64,000 nucleotides of DNA, taken from assembly GCA_030740795.1 (NCBI GenBank), contig JASLWO010000056.1:1-64000 (forward strand). Reading direction: 5' to 3'. This stretch comes from Acidimicrobiales bacterium. GTDB lineage: Bacteria > Actinomycetota > Acidimicrobiia > Acidimicrobiales > UBA8592. Positions 19,433 to 29,409 of the stretch are shown here, piece after piece; position 1 is the stretch's first letter; the number at the start of each line of letters is the position of its first letter. A model generated the notes under the pieces. The model worked only from the letters and a program-made list of their open reading frames with translations, did not search any database and was not told the origin of the DNA. The position numbers were made by a program, and so were the translations under genes.

Positions 19433-20023
19433 ATGCCTCGAATTGATCCGATTGCGGAAACTGAAATCTCTGAAGAAATCCGAGAGCGCTTTGTCTTTAT
19501 TGAACAAGTCATGGGTTTTGTTCCTAATTCTCTTAAGACAATGGCGCGTATCCCCGGATTAGTGAAGGCATTCACAGACTTAAGCTCTGTTGTTTTAGGA
19601 AATGACATATTGCCAGCAGAGTTGCGCTCAATGGTTTCCCTTATGGTTAGTAGTGGAGCTGAATGCCGTTATTGTCAAGCTCATTCCACTTCTTCTGCTG
19701 CACGAGCTGGCGTTAGTGATCAAAAATTATCTGACATCTGGAACTTTGAAACTAGTGATCTCTTTCCGGAGCCGGAACGAGTTGCGCTCCGGTTCGCGTT
19801 TCACGCCGGACAAATTCCTAATGCTGTCACGGATCAAGACATGGAAGCATTACGAGAGCATTACGACGAACAAGAAATTACTTCGATTGTCTCTATCTGC
19901 TCATTATTTGGCTATTTAAACCGGTGGAATGACACTATGGCAACCCAACTTGAAGAACACCCAAAAGATTTCTCATCAAAGATACTAGGTCCACGAGGAT
20001 GGGAATCAGGGAAACATTCTTGA
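19433..20023 (+). CDS. carboxymuconolactone decarboxylase / AhpD-like peroxidase-related protein
   Basis: SSGAECRYCQAHSTSSAARAG CxxC motif; start MPRIDPIAE preferred to track start 19376. Confidence 0.88.
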   Translation: MPRIDPIAETEISEEIRERFVFIEQVMGFVPNSLKTMARIPGLVKAFTDLSSVVLGNDILPAELRSMVSLMVSSGAECRYCQAHSTSSAARAGVSDQKLSDIWNFETSDLFPEPERVALRFAFHAGQIPNAVTDQDMEALREHYDEQEITSIVSICSLFGYLNRWNDTMATQLEEHPKDFSSKILGPRGWESGKHS

Positions 20024-20095
20024 AGCGTAGATCTATGCTAATCCTTTCTAGAATACGATGTGGAAACTACCCATCTACGAATTCTTGGCGGTTTA

Positions 20096-20386
20096 ATGTT
20101 TAAGCGAAGAAAATGGTATTGCCCTACATGTGGTCATGAAACCAGTATGTTTCCAATCACTGACCCTCCGGAATGGTTCAAATCAGCTTTTGAAGATTGG
20201 GAAGATAATGACGGCAAACAAGCAATCCTTGATTGGTTTGATAATGGGCCAAATCTGAGATTAAAGACACATGCAAAACTTGTCCCTGAATGGTATGACT
20301 GCGAATCATGCGGTCATGATTGGCATTTTAAAGGATTCCCTGTAAAACGTTTCACGCCACCAAAATTCAGTGATAGAAGCGACTGA
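20096..20386 (+). CDS. small zinc-ribbon-like hypothetical protein
   Basis: YCPTCGHE ... CESCGHDWH paired Cys motifs. Confidence 0.6.
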   Translation: MFKRRKWYCPTCGHETSMFPITDPPEWFKSAFEDWEDNDGKQAILDWFDNGPNLRLKTHAKLVPEWYDCESCGHDWHFKGFPVKRFTPPKFSDRSD

Positions 20387-20419
20387 GATTGTGAATCTTC
20401 ACGCAGGAAAGCGGTAGGA

Positions 20420-21256
20420 ATGGACTTTCCTGGCTCCACTGGTCTTAATGGAAATCCTTTAAGAGAAATAAGTGACTCTGAATGCGATGCTTATAAAACT
20501 GACGGAGTTGTTTGCCTTAGGAGTGTCTTTGATAGCGGTTGGGTTGATTGGCTCCGTGATGCTTTCGCTTTAGCGCTTCAAACCCCTGGTCCTCTTTCAG
20601 AGGAATACACTCCAGTGGGCAAAACTGGTCGTTTCTTTACTGATCTTAATATGTGGCAGCGACTAGATCATTTTAAAGTCTTCGTCTTTGAGTCGCCGGC
20701 GGCCAAGGTCGCTCAAAAGATTATTGGCACAGTTGATATTAATTTTTTTTATGATCAAATGTTTATTAAACATCAAAGAACTGAGGAGCGAACTCCTTGG
20801 CATCAGGACCAGCCTTACTGGGCTGTAACTGGGCAACAAGTGTGTTCTATCTGGTTGCCTTTAGACGCTATTGAAGAAGATTCCTCTTTAAAGTTTATTA
20901 AAGGAAGTCACCGATGGGCAGCTCATAATCCTCATCACTTTGCAGATGACACTCCTTATGAGGAAACTGGTTTACCTGAACTACCAGATATAGAGAACAA
21001 TCTGGATATATATGAGACTATTTCTTGGGATGTTAATCCTGGGGATTGTTTAGTGTTCCATGGCATGATCGTTCATGGGTCTTATGGAAATTCAAGTTCT
21101 AAATTATCCCGCCGGGCTTTGGCAACCCGCTGGTGTGGGGATGATGTTCGATTCTTTCGTAGGAAAGGAGAGGTAGCGATACCTACAACAGACCCCGGTT
21201 TAAAGAACGGGGATCGACTGGATTGTGACCTATTTCCTCGTATTGAATTAGATTAG
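20420..21256 (+). CDS. phytanoyl-CoA dioxygenase (PhyH) family protein
   Basis: TPWHQDQPYWAVTG, CSIWLPLDAIEEDSSLKFIKGSHRW, PGDCLVFHGMIVHGSYGN. Confidence 0.93.
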   Translation: MDFPGSTGLNGNPLREISDSECDAYKTDGVVCLRSVFDSGWVDWLRDAFALALQTPGPLSEEYTPVGKTGRFFTDLNMWQRLDHFKVFVFESPAAKVAQKIIGTVDINFFYDQMFIKHQRTEERTPWHQDQPYWAVTGQQVCSIWLPLDAIEEDSSLKFIKGSHRWAAHNPHHFADDTPYEETGLPELPDIENNLDIYETISWDVNPGDCLVFHGMIVHGSYGNSSSKLSRRALATRWCGDDVRFFRRKGEVAIPTTDPGLKNGDRLDCDLFPRIELD

Positions 21257-21298
21257 GACACCGCCGGCGGCTTCTAATTACAAGTTTTTATTTGCTGT

Positions 21299-22441
21299 TT
21301 AGCAGGAGTTTTCCATGGTTGCGATGAAGGCGTCTTCAGCGGGAGATAAAGGAGTTCCTGTTCCTCGATAATTTTGGAATGCTGAAGCTCCGTTATGGTA
21401 CGCGGTAAGTGCATCTGCGAATTGTTCTTCACCACCGAAAAGTTCTTGAGCATCGGTTCTCCATGTTCCACATGGGCGAAGTACGTTATAGGAATACGCA
21501 TGGGCAGCTTCATGGGTAAGGATGTCTTCGAGCCTTCCGGATTCAAAGCCACGATTAGATATCCAGATTGTTTTTTTCCATTCTTTCCCATAGGAACCGT
21601 CCGTGTCCCACCCTGCGGAATCCCAGACGCCATAAGGACAATGTCCTAGTTCTTGATGGCTATACGAGTGACATCCGTTTATTACTGTGACTTGAGTTAG
21701 AGCTGTTCTTAGTTCTGCTGGGAGTTCTGCAACCGCCGAATCTATTTCATTCTGATATTGACCTTCATATCCGGGATAACAAGTAAAACCGGAACAGGTG
21801 TTAGGGGGAGTAGTTTCTTCGATAGTTTCCTGTTCAATCTCTTCATCTTCTTCTTCAACTTCTTCTTCAGCCTCTTCAACTTCTTCTTCAACTTCTTCTT
21901 CAGCCTCTTCAACTTCTTGTGGAATTACTGGAACATTAATTGTTACGAGAGCACGCTCTTGAAGAGCTTGCAGATGCAGCGTCCTTGTGTATGCTCCGTA
22001 AATTCCGTCAGGGGTTGTCCCTAAGTATTTCTGTAACTCTTCTACACGTATTGATTTTTCCCCAAAATCGTATGTGTCAGTGAGAAGGGATACGAATAGC
22101 GCTTCAATCCTTGCAGCTTCCATTAATGCCTTAACATTCTCATCTTCAAAAGGTTCTTTTTCGGTATCACCATCTTCAACTGGCTGTTCTTCAAAGACCG
22201 CTGTTTGATCGTCACCTGGTTTGATTGTGGTTTCTTCTACCTGGAGAGTTTCAATGACTTTATGTTGAATTTCTGACTGATGCGATTGTGGTGTTTGGAT
22301 GAGTTTTTCATTTTCTATCGATTGGGGATCACTCGGGGTAGCTGTTGTTTGGTTGAAACATCCTGTTGCTATTACCGTGCAAATAAGGAGAAGGGACCCA
22401 ACCTTCTTCTGTAGGTTTCTGTTTCTTCTATTTTCTTTCAT
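21299..22441 (-). CDS. secreted lipoprotein: peptidoglycan-binding-like region, Glu-rich linker, HExxH metallopeptidase-like domain
   Basis: lipobox-like VIATGC; LQKYLGTTPDGIYGAYTRTLHLQAL; (EE)n linker; ILTHEAAHAYSYN. Confidence 0.65.
   Translation of the reverse strand: MKENRRNRNLQKKVGSLLLICTVIATGCFNQTTATPSDPQSIENEKLIQTPQSHQSEIQHKVIETLQVEETTIKPGDDQTAVFEEQPVEDGDTEKEPFEDENVKALMEAARIEALFVSLLTDTYDFGEKSIRVEELQKYLGTTPDGIYGAYTRTLHLQALQERALVTINVPVIPQEVEEAEEEVEEEVEEAEEEVEEEDEEIEQETIEETTPPNTCSGFTCYPGYEGQYQNEIDSAVAELPAELRTALTQVTVINGCHSYSHQELGHCPYGVWDSAGWDTDGSYGKEWKKTIWISNRGFESGRLEDILTHEAAHAYSYNVLRPCGTWRTDAQELFGGEEQFADALTAYHNGASAFQNYRGTGTPLSPAEDAFIATMENSC
21836..21915. repeat. low-complexity repeat encoding the EEVEEAEEEVEE linker
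   Basis: repeated CTTCTTCAACTTCTTCTTCAGCCTCTTCAA units. Confidence 0.75.
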
Positions 22442-22460
22442 TCTTTTGTACTTCCTGTAC

Positions 22461-22487
22461 CTATTATAATAATGGTTATTATAATAG
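22461..22487. promoter_or_regulatory. perfect 12-bp inverted repeat CTATTATAATAA-TGG-TTATTATAATAG
   Basis: read directly; intergenic, immediately upstream of the 22441 (-) lipoprotein start and about 100 nt before 22588 (+). Confidence 0.6.
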
Positions 22488-22587
22488 TTTTAAAAGGTTG
22501 GATTATCAACAAAAGTGACCGAAGTCTCATCACCCTAGGAATCTACGCGAAACCTTCGCTGGGTCTTGGTTACGATACGCTGGACCC

Positions 22588-23178
22588 ATGTCCTCCCCCC
22601 TGCCAATCAATTTTCTGCAATCAGCAGCTCGACTAAATCAACTACCCGATCGCGTCCTTGAATTAGCATTTATTGGGCGTTCAAATGTCGGGAAATCTTC
22701 CTTAATCAATGCGTTAGCCAATCGAAAGAAACTCGCTAAGATTTCCAAAACACCTGGAGCGACTCAACTCATAAACGTTTATGAATTAAACCCTGAAGGG
22801 TCTGGAAACTGGTTGGTAGACCTCCCTGGTTATGGGTACGCGAAAGCTCCCAAGCAAGAGATGGATAGGTGGAGGAGAATGATAGAGGAATACCTGATCG
22901 AAAGTCCCTCATTAGGGGGGGTATATGTTTTGATTGATGGCGTTGTGGGCCCAACCGCTTTGGACCTGCAGACAATTGAATGGCTAGAACACATTGACCT
23001 CTCCTACCGGTTTGTCGCTACAAAGGTTGACAAGATCCGACCTTCAAAAAGCCAAGGGCGTAGAAAAGATCTTGTTAATAAACTGGGGGTAGAGAAAAAG
23101 GACGTGATGTGGGTCAGTGCCTCTACTGGAAGTGGGATTCCTCAGCTACGTTCGGAAATTCTTGATTATTTTGCTTGA
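22588..23178 (+). CDS. ysxC: ribosome biogenesis GTP-binding protein YsxC/EngB
   Basis: IGRSNVGKSSLINAL; KTPGATQLIN; DLPGYGYAKA; TKVDKI. Confidence 0.95.
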   Translation: MSSPLPINFLQSAARLNQLPDRVLELAFIGRSNVGKSSLINALANRKKLAKISKTPGATQLINVYELNPEGSGNWLVDLPGYGYAKAPKQEMDRWRRMIEEYLIESPSLGGVYVLIDGVVGPTALDLQTIEWLEHIDLSYRFVATKVDKIRPSKSQGRRKDLVNKLGVEKKDVMWVSASTGSGIPQLRSEILDYFA

Positions 23179-23741
23179 GAATTACCTTCTTCGGCTTTAG
23201 CATAAACGTTTCGCAAGTCCTCTAAACCAGCGGGAAGATCTATAGGCGGGTCAGGAAGAACCGTTACACCATTTTCTCTTAAAACTTTTTCCATGACTTC
23301 AGGGTCATCGCTCCACGATCGCGGGTCGCCCATCATCACCTCGTAAAGTTCAACTCCTTCTTTGCCAGCTACAAATGGCCCAAAGTCAGCTCCTAATGGC
23401 AGTTCTATATGGGTTCCTGTCTTGCATAAACGACCCCCGCAAGTAAATTCTCCGCTAAGTACAGTTATCACGTGCGGGCTGAAATGTCCGTGCTTGCGGA
23501 CAATCATTCCAGGATCCCACCTAGCGAATAATGCTAAATACATTGGTTCAACAGAGAAAGCGACCCATTTCTCCCACACATGGGATTCTGACCCATCTGC
23601 GTTACGTTGGCTTCGGACCGGTATCCAAGGAATCTCCCCCTCTTGATCTTGGGATGAAAATCGGGGTTCCATTCCGGGCACACGTCCAGTTACATAAGAA
23701 AGGTCCACGTTATAAATTCTCTCCTTTATCATCAAATTCAA
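23166..23741 (-). CDS. cupin-domain protein
   Basis: [49 protein letters not shown]. Confidence 0.75.
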   Translation of the reverse strand: MNLMIKERIYNVDLSYVTGRVPGMEPRFSSQDQEGEIPWIPVRSQRNADGSESHVWEKWVAFSVEPMYLALFARWDPGMIVRKHGHFSPHVITVLSGEFTCGGRLCKTGTHIELPLGADFGPFVAGKEGVELYEVMMGDPRSWSDDPEVMEKVLRENGVTVLPDPPIDLPAGLEDLRNVYAKAEEGNSQAK

Positions 23742-24414
23742 TTACTTCCCCACGGTTTATGCTGACCCAGTCGCGTGCTTCAAGGTACGGGCGGAAAGTT
23801 TCAAAGACCTGTTTTTCATCGTCTTTCGTTTTTGGTTTCTGCATTTCATACAAATACGGGAATTCAAGCCATGACGTTACTGCTGTCCATAACTTCATTG
23901 CAGCATCCCCCTTTGGAGGTTTGATTAGAACAGGACCGTATAAAGCGTGATCTCCGAAGAAAAGTGTTGGGACGCCATAACCCCCCGCTGATATAACACG
24001 CTCATGGTCTTGTTTGATTTCATCATGGGTTGTCAGGTCTTCAAGTGACTGATCAACGATCTGAGGGTCCATGCCTATATCTTCTAAAAGTTGTCTCGCG
24101 ACATTTGGGTCATGAGGCTGTTTCCCTTCTTCGTGAAGAGCGCGTCCTGAACGTTCATACCATCTGTCAAGGTCATCCATGCTTTGCCGTCGCAGAATCG
24201 CGCCAATGCGCATCATTGACCATCCATAAGACCAGTCACGTTCCCAAGGGTGTTTCTTACCTTCTTTTAGATTGACTTCTTCTAAACTGAAAAATTTCCA
24301 ATTGATCGTCAACGCGTTCTGTTCACGAACATTACGTATCCATTTCGATGTTTGGTATGCCCATGGGCACATGACATCAAAATGAAAATCAACTTCGTTG
24401 GGTTCAGTACTCAT
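23710..24414 (-). CDS. DsbA-family / mycothiol-dependent nitroreductase (Rv2466c)-like protein
   Basis: [40 protein letters not shown]. Confidence 0.85.
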   Translation of the reverse strand: MSTEPNEVDFHFDVMCPWAYQTSKWIRNVREQNALTINWKFFSLEEVNLKEGKKHPWERDWSYGWSMMRIGAILRRQSMDDLDRWYERSGRALHEEGKQPHDPNVARQLLEDIGMDPQIVDQSLEDLTTHDEIKQDHERVISAGGYGVPTLFFGDHALYGPVLIKPPKGDAAMKLWTAVTSWLEFPYLYEMQKPKTKDDEKQVFETFRPYLEARDWVSINRGEVIEFDDKGENL

Positions 24415-24519
24415 CCTTCCCCCTCTGGGAAATAACCATTACCTATTGTTGCTTGAGATCATGCTACCGATCAAGATGAGCGAACAGGAAGTCTGGACTA
24501 GGTTGTATCTAGAGGAAAA

Positions 24520-25758
24520 ATGACTAGCGCAGAATATAAATCCATATTTACCCCAGTACGGCTTGGACCTTTAATGCTTCGAAACCGAATTATTAAAGCT
24601 GCAACATTTGAAGGCATGGCTATTGACAATATGGTCACAGACGCCTTAGTTGATTTCCACAAAGCATTCGCTGAGGGGCGAATAGGGATGACGACTCTTG
24701 CTTATTGCGCAGTTTCCCCTGATGGTCAAGGAGCCCCAAATGAAATAGTGGTCCGAGAGGACGCAATTCCAGGCTTAAGGTACTTTGTTGATGCCATGCA
24801 TGACCTTGAAGTTGCTGCTTCTATGCAACTTGGACATGCTGGCCCTGTAGGAATGGGGGTCGGAGGTCGAGCCTTATCCGCATCAAAGGTTTTCTCAAAA
24901 TCACGGTTTAAAAACACAAGCCCAGCCTCTGAAGATGAAATCTTCCGAGTTGTCGATGACTTTGAAAAAGCTGCAATGCTGGCAGCGAAATCGGGGTTTG
25001 ATTGCATTGAGTTACATTTCGGACATGGTTATTTGATAAGCAATTTTCTCAGCCCGAAACTAAATAAGAGAAAAGACCAGTGGGGAGGGTCGCTTGAGAA
25101 TCGGGCACGTTTAGCAAGAACGATTGCGACAAGGGTTAAATCAGTAGTCCCTGACAATATGGCCATTATTGCAAAGCTCAACTTAGACGACGGAGTCAAA
25201 AGTGGGTTCAAAGTAGATGAATGTGCTGAAGTGGCACGCATGCTTGAATCGGACGGGGCTTTAGATGCATTGGAATTGACAGGTGGTAGTTCATTTGAGA
25301 ACCCTATGTATTTTTTCCGAGGAGATGTCCCAGTTCATGAAATGGCTGAAATCTTTCCCAAAGGTTTCATGCGTTTAGGGTTCAAACTGACCGCAAAGAA
25401 ATTCATGCCCTACTACCCATTTGAAGAGGCTTATTTTCTAGACCAGGCTCGACGAGTACGAGAAGCGGTTGACATGCCTTTGATTCTCTTAGGAGGGATC
25501 AACAATGTTGAAACCATCGAACTCGCCCTTCGCGAAGGCTTTGATTTCGTTGCCATGGGAAGAGCTTTATTACGAGAACCAGACCTTGTTAAAAAATGGG
25601 AAGATGGAATATTCGCAGAAGGGCAATGTATCCACTGCAATAAATGCATGCCCAGTATTTACCAGGGGACACACTGTTACCTCGTTCCCCAAGAAGAAAG
25701 ACCGGGACATGAGAAATGGCCTCCTCCAATTACGAAAAAAGTAGGTACCCATGATTGA
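24520..25758 (+). CDS. NADH:flavin oxidoreductase (old yellow enzyme family)
   Basis: LRNRIIKAATFEGMA; GFDCIELHFGHGYLISNFLSPKLNKRKDQWGGSLENRARL; C-terminal CIHCNKCMP. Confidence 0.93.
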   Translation: MTSAEYKSIFTPVRLGPLMLRNRIIKAATFEGMAIDNMVTDALVDFHKAFAEGRIGMTTLAYCAVSPDGQGAPNEIVVREDAIPGLRYFVDAMHDLEVAASMQLGHAGPVGMGVGGRALSASKVFSKSRFKNTSPASEDEIFRVVDDFEKAAMLAAKSGFDCIELHFGHGYLISNFLSPKLNKRKDQWGGSLENRARLARTIATRVKSVVPDNMAIIAKLNLDDGVKSGFKVDECAEVARMLESDGALDALELTGGSSFENPMYFFRGDVPVHEMAEIFPKGFMRLGFKLTAKKFMPYYPFEEAYFLDQARRVREAVDMPLILLGGINNVETIELALREGFDFVAMGRALLREPDLVKKWEDGIFAEGQCIHCNKCMPSIYQGTHCYLVPQEERPGHEKWPPPITKKVGTHD

Positions 25759-26527
25759 AATATCAAATGATGGAAGGGTGCGTGTCCTTCGTTTAGATCG
25801 CCCTGAATCAAAGAATGCCTTCAACGAAGCCCTTTACGATGGCCTGACCGAAGCCTTAATTGAAGCCGATAATGACAATGGCGTAGCGGTAGTGGTGATC
25901 ACGGGAACTGGTGATAGTTTCTCCTCCGGCACAGATGTTGTGGAGCTAGGGCAACGGATGGGCGACCCATCATTTACTCCTGGCAAACATGGATTCCCGG
26001 GTCTTGCCAATACGTTGATTGGTTTCTCTAAGCCGCTAATGTGCGCTGTGAACGGACTTGGTTTAGGAATTGGAGTTACCATTCTCGGCCTGTCAGATCT
26101 GGTATTCATGGCTGAAAGCGCTCGCGTGAAATGCCCATTTACCGATCTTGCTTTAGCTCCTGAAGCAGCTAGCAGTTTCACTTTCCCTCTGATCATGGGT
26201 CGGCAGAATGCTACGTGGATGTTGTTAAGTTCTGAATGGATCACAGCGGAACAATGTTTTGACATGGGGTTGGCATACAAACTCTGCTCCGATGCTAAAT
26301 TAATGGATGAAACCATGCGGCATGCCCGAGTTCTCGCAGCTAAACCAATTAGTTCACTCGTAGCGTCGAAGAAAGTAGTCATGGACCCGTTACGTGAACA
26401 AATCCAGGCAGCAAGAAAAAGAGAGGATAAAGCTTTCGCAGAACTACTAGGAAAGCCGGCAAACATAGAAGCTTTAACAGCTTTTGCTGAAAAAAGAGAC
26501 CCCGATTTCATGAGTTTAGGTGAATAG
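25751..26527 (+). CDS. enoyl-CoA hydratase/isomerase family protein
   Basis: VVVITGTGDSFSSGTDVVEL; KPLMCAVNGLGLGIGVTILGLSDLVFMAE. Confidence 0.93.
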   Translation: MIEISNDGRVRVLRLDRPESKNAFNEALYDGLTEALIEADNDNGVAVVVITGTGDSFSSGTDVVELGQRMGDPSFTPGKHGFPGLANTLIGFSKPLMCAVNGLGLGIGVTILGLSDLVFMAESARVKCPFTDLALAPEAASSFTFPLIMGRQNATWMLLSSEWITAEQCFDMGLAYKLCSDAKLMDETMRHARVLAAKPISSLVASKKVVMDPLREQIQAARKREDKAFAELLGKPANIEALTAFAEKRDPDFMSLGE

Positions 26528-26550
26528 ATGAATATCAAAATGGTAATGGT

Positions 26551-27693
26551 ATGACCTCGTCGCCTTTTTACACTGAGGACCATGAAGCATTCCGCGCAGT
26601 AATCCGTCAATTCACAGGAAAAGAGATTGCCCCTTATATCTCTGAATGGGAAGAAGCCGGAGAGGTTCCTAGAGAGCTCTACAAAAAAGCGGCGGCAGTC
26701 GGAATTTTTGGTGATGGGTTTGATGCAGAATACGGCGGGCATGGTCAAAGAGACGCAATTCTTCGCATGGTCATATTTCAAGAAATAAGTGCGGCAGGAT
26801 CCGGTGGAGTTGTTGCTTCGCTTCTCTCTAATTACATAGGGTTGCCACCAATTCAACGTTTCGGTTCAAAAGAAATGCAGGAACGAGTTCTTACCGCTTG
26901 TCTCTCTGGAGACAGTATTGCGGCTCTGGCCATTACCGAACCGAGCGGAGGTTCAGATGTAAGCCGCATTAAAACAACAGCTACCCGTCAGGGAGAAGAC
27001 CTAATCGTTAATGGGCAAAAAACTTTTATCACATCAGGCATGAACGCAGATTTTTTCACAGTCGCTGTCCGAACCGGTCAAGATGGCCCATCAGGGATTT
27101 CTCTCCTACTCATCGAAGGGGAAAGAGAAGGTCTTGAAAGAACACGGCTTGAAAAAATGGGTTGGTTATCTTCGGATACAGCAACCCTGTACTTTGACGA
27201 CGTCCGGGTCCCTATTACAAACCTTATTGGTGAAGAGGGAACCGGGTTCTCTGCGATCGTCAATAATTTCAACTCTGAAAGGATTGACATGGCTTCTCAA
27301 TCAATAGCGTTCTCACGTGCTTGTTTTGATGAAGCTTTAGAATGGTCACGAGAACGAGAAACATTCGGGAAACGTTTAGCTGATCATCAAGTAATACGTC
27401 ACAAGTTCGTTGAAATGGACAGGAAAATAAATGCCGCACAAGCATGGTGTGAATTACTTGCTTGGAGATTAAACCAAGGCGATAATCCTGTCGCTGAGAT
27501 CGCTGAGTTGAAAGTCCAAGCCACAACCACATTTGAATTCTGTGCTCGAGAAGCAGCTCAAATACTCGGTGGAGCGAGTTACTTAAAGGGTTCAATAACT
27601 GAACGCCTATATCGAGAAGTCCGGGTCCAAGCAATAGGTGGAGGCAGCGAAGAAATTATGCGTGACTTGGCGAGCCGTCAACTGGGTATCTAA
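26551..27693 (+). CDS. acyl-CoA dehydrogenase
   Basis: ALAITEPSGGSDVSRIKTTA; GQKTFITSGMNADFF; QILGGASYLKGSITERLYREVRVQAIGGGSEEIM. Confidence 0.95.
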   Translation: MTSSPFYTEDHEAFRAVIRQFTGKEIAPYISEWEEAGEVPRELYKKAAAVGIFGDGFDAEYGGHGQRDAILRMVIFQEISAAGSGGVVASLLSNYIGLPPIQRFGSKEMQERVLTACLSGDSIAALAITEPSGGSDVSRIKTTATRQGEDLIVNGQKTFITSGMNADFFTVAVRTGQDGPSGISLLLIEGEREGLERTRLEKMGWLSSDTATLYFDDVRVPITNLIGEEGTGFSAIVNNFNSERIDMASQSIAFSRACFDEALEWSRERETFGKRLADHQVIRHKFVEMDRKINAAQAWCELLAWRLNQGDNPVAEIAELKVQATTTFEFCAREAAQILGGASYLKGSITERLYREVRVQAIGGGSEEIMRDLASRQLGI

Positions 27694-27702
27694 TTTAGCC
27701 AG

Positions 27703-28860
27703 CTAAGCGGATGAACATCTGAAAATGAGCGCTTTTCCTGAAAGCGTGTACCTCTGGTCTGCAGATGGAACCCAGACAGGTGTTCCTTGGTCAACATTAA
27801 TGCTCTCACCGCTGGGATTGCTTATCGTAAATGAACCTTCAGTCGAAATGAGAATCTCTGCACTGTCAATGTTTGTTGCCCATTCTTGTTCTATCTCTAA
27901 CCGTGAGAGAGTAAATTCAGTTGGCGATTCATAGAAGTGGTACGCAGAGCCGGGTTTTTGAATATTTGGGTCCCGAGCTGCAAATAGGGCAAGAGAAAGA
28001 AATTCTTCTTTATCAATATGCTTAGAAGTCAAACCGCATCGGAGAACATTGTCGCTATTAGAAGTGATTTCAATAGCGCTTCCCCTGAGGTAAGCATGTA
28101 TCACCCCTGGGGGGACATACATGGCTTCCCCAGGTTGTAACGTCACAAAATTTAGAAACAAGAAGATAATCAGCCCAGGATCCGAGGGGTACATTTCTGC
28201 CAATTGAGTGAAATGTTCACTTTCTCTTTCTGAGATTACAGTGCTTTGAATATCAGCTTTACTGATTGTTGTCGCCATCTCGCGAATCTGGCTTGGACTG
28301 TAATTCAGGATTTTACTAATTGTTCTACGTAGTTTTTTATCTTCGGAATCATTCCCTTTTAGTATTTCTACGAGTTCGCTGCCTTCAGGAGTATTTGCTG
28401 CGGCCATTATTGTCGTGATTTCTGAGATTTTTCTAAATCCATATTTCGCTTCGAATTTGGTTAAGGCGCAAACAATTTCTTTCTTTCCTCGTGGAGAAAA
28501 ATAAGACCTTTTCTCTGAATGTGTATCTAGATTGATTTCCCGGTCATATCCTGCCATGGCTTGACTTTCGGACGGATGCACCTGAAGGGAAAGCGGACTC
28601 CCTATTGCAAGAACTTTCATTATGTAGGGAAGTTCGTTTCTGAATTCTTTAGCTCGTAATCCCAATGTGTTTTCTGGATCGCTATCAATAATGTCTTTAA
28701 GGTTTTGATCACCTCCGGAGACTCTGCTGGGTGATGTTTGGTGTGCTCCCATCCAAAGTTCAGCTTCGGGAACCTCTGTCGGAGTTCTTCCTTGGAGGTG
28801 GGCAAGGAATTCTTTATCTCCCCAGTGATAGTTTTGAATATTTGGCTCAAGTAATTGCAT
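27703..28860 (-). CDS. manA: mannose-6-phosphate isomerase, class I
   Basis: NYHWGDKEFLA; ELWMGAHQTSPS; LSLQVHPSESQA; MYVPPGVIHAYLRGSAIEI. Confidence 0.93.
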   Translation of the reverse strand: MQLLEPNIQNYHWGDKEFLAHLQGRTPTEVPEAELWMGAHQTSPSRVSGGDQNLKDIIDSDPENTLGLRAKEFRNELPYIMKVLAIGSPLSLQVHPSESQAMAGYDREINLDTHSEKRSYFSPRGKKEIVCALTKFEAKYGFRKISEITTIMAAANTPEGSELVEILKGNDSEDKKLRRTISKILNYSPSQIREMATTISKADIQSTVISERESEHFTQLAEMYPSDPGLIIFLFLNFVTLQPGEAMYVPPGVIHAYLRGSAIEITSNSDNVLRCGLTSKHIDKEEFLSLALFAARDPNIQKPGSAYHFYESPTEFTLSRLEIEQEWATNIDSAEILISTEGSFTISNPSGESINVDQGTPVWVPSADQRYTLSGKALIFRCSSA

Positions 28861-28872
28861 AAGTATCCATTT

Positions 28873-29295
28873 TTAAAAACCGGTTCGCCACTGTTCTAAA
28901 GCATTGGTTAGTTCACCAAGTGACCTAACTATTTGATTTACGGAACGACTGATCATGAGATTCACCAGTTCATCGCCTTCAAAACGTGAACGCCAATCAG
29001 TAAAAATTCCTATTGCTGGCTTCCCCAGTGCAGCTGCATACCCGAGTTCCCATGCTGTTCCATCGTCGGTGGTGATACCATTCAAGTTCGCTACTACGAG
29101 ATCTGACTGGTGAATAGCGTCACGGTTATTTTCAAAGATTAGCTGAACTGTTTCAGAGGTTTTTTCAGGATTGTCACGGTGTGGGAGAAAGGTTCTGAAG
29201 TGCAAAGAGGCAATTGATTCTTCTATTGTTTCTATCCACCAGCGTTCACCTTCATCAAATAAAGGTCCTGCCACATATACGAGTTTGGATTCCAT
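28873..29295 (-). CDS. nucleoside 2-deoxyribosyltransferase family protein
   Basis: VYVAGPLFDEGERWWIE; SDLVVANLNGITTDDGTAWELGYAAALGKPAIGIFTDWR. Confidence 0.85.
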   Translation of the reverse strand: MESKLVYVAGPLFDEGERWWIETIEESIASLHFRTFLPHRDNPEKTSETVQLIFENNRDAIHQSDLVVANLNGITTDDGTAWELGYAAALGKPAIGIFTDWRSRFEGDELVNLMISRSVNQIVRSLGELTNALEQWRTGF

Positions 29296-29409
29296 ATATC
29301 TATGATTGCGTCTCGGGAATGGTTCTCCACACATTTTTGGCTTGAATACGGTTTTTTTCATATTGCGTCAATTCATGAATGTGTGTGAAAGATTTGTAGG
29401 CTGAGCGAT

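Noticed and set aside
21836-21915. CRISPR-like repetition
   Set aside because: In-frame tandem codon repeat encoding a Glu-rich linker; no spacers.
25834-26856. 340 aa minus-strand ORF
   Set aside because: Antisense shadow of the enoyl-CoA hydratase and acyl-CoA dehydrogenase genes, which have clear family motifs; no motif in the shadow frame.
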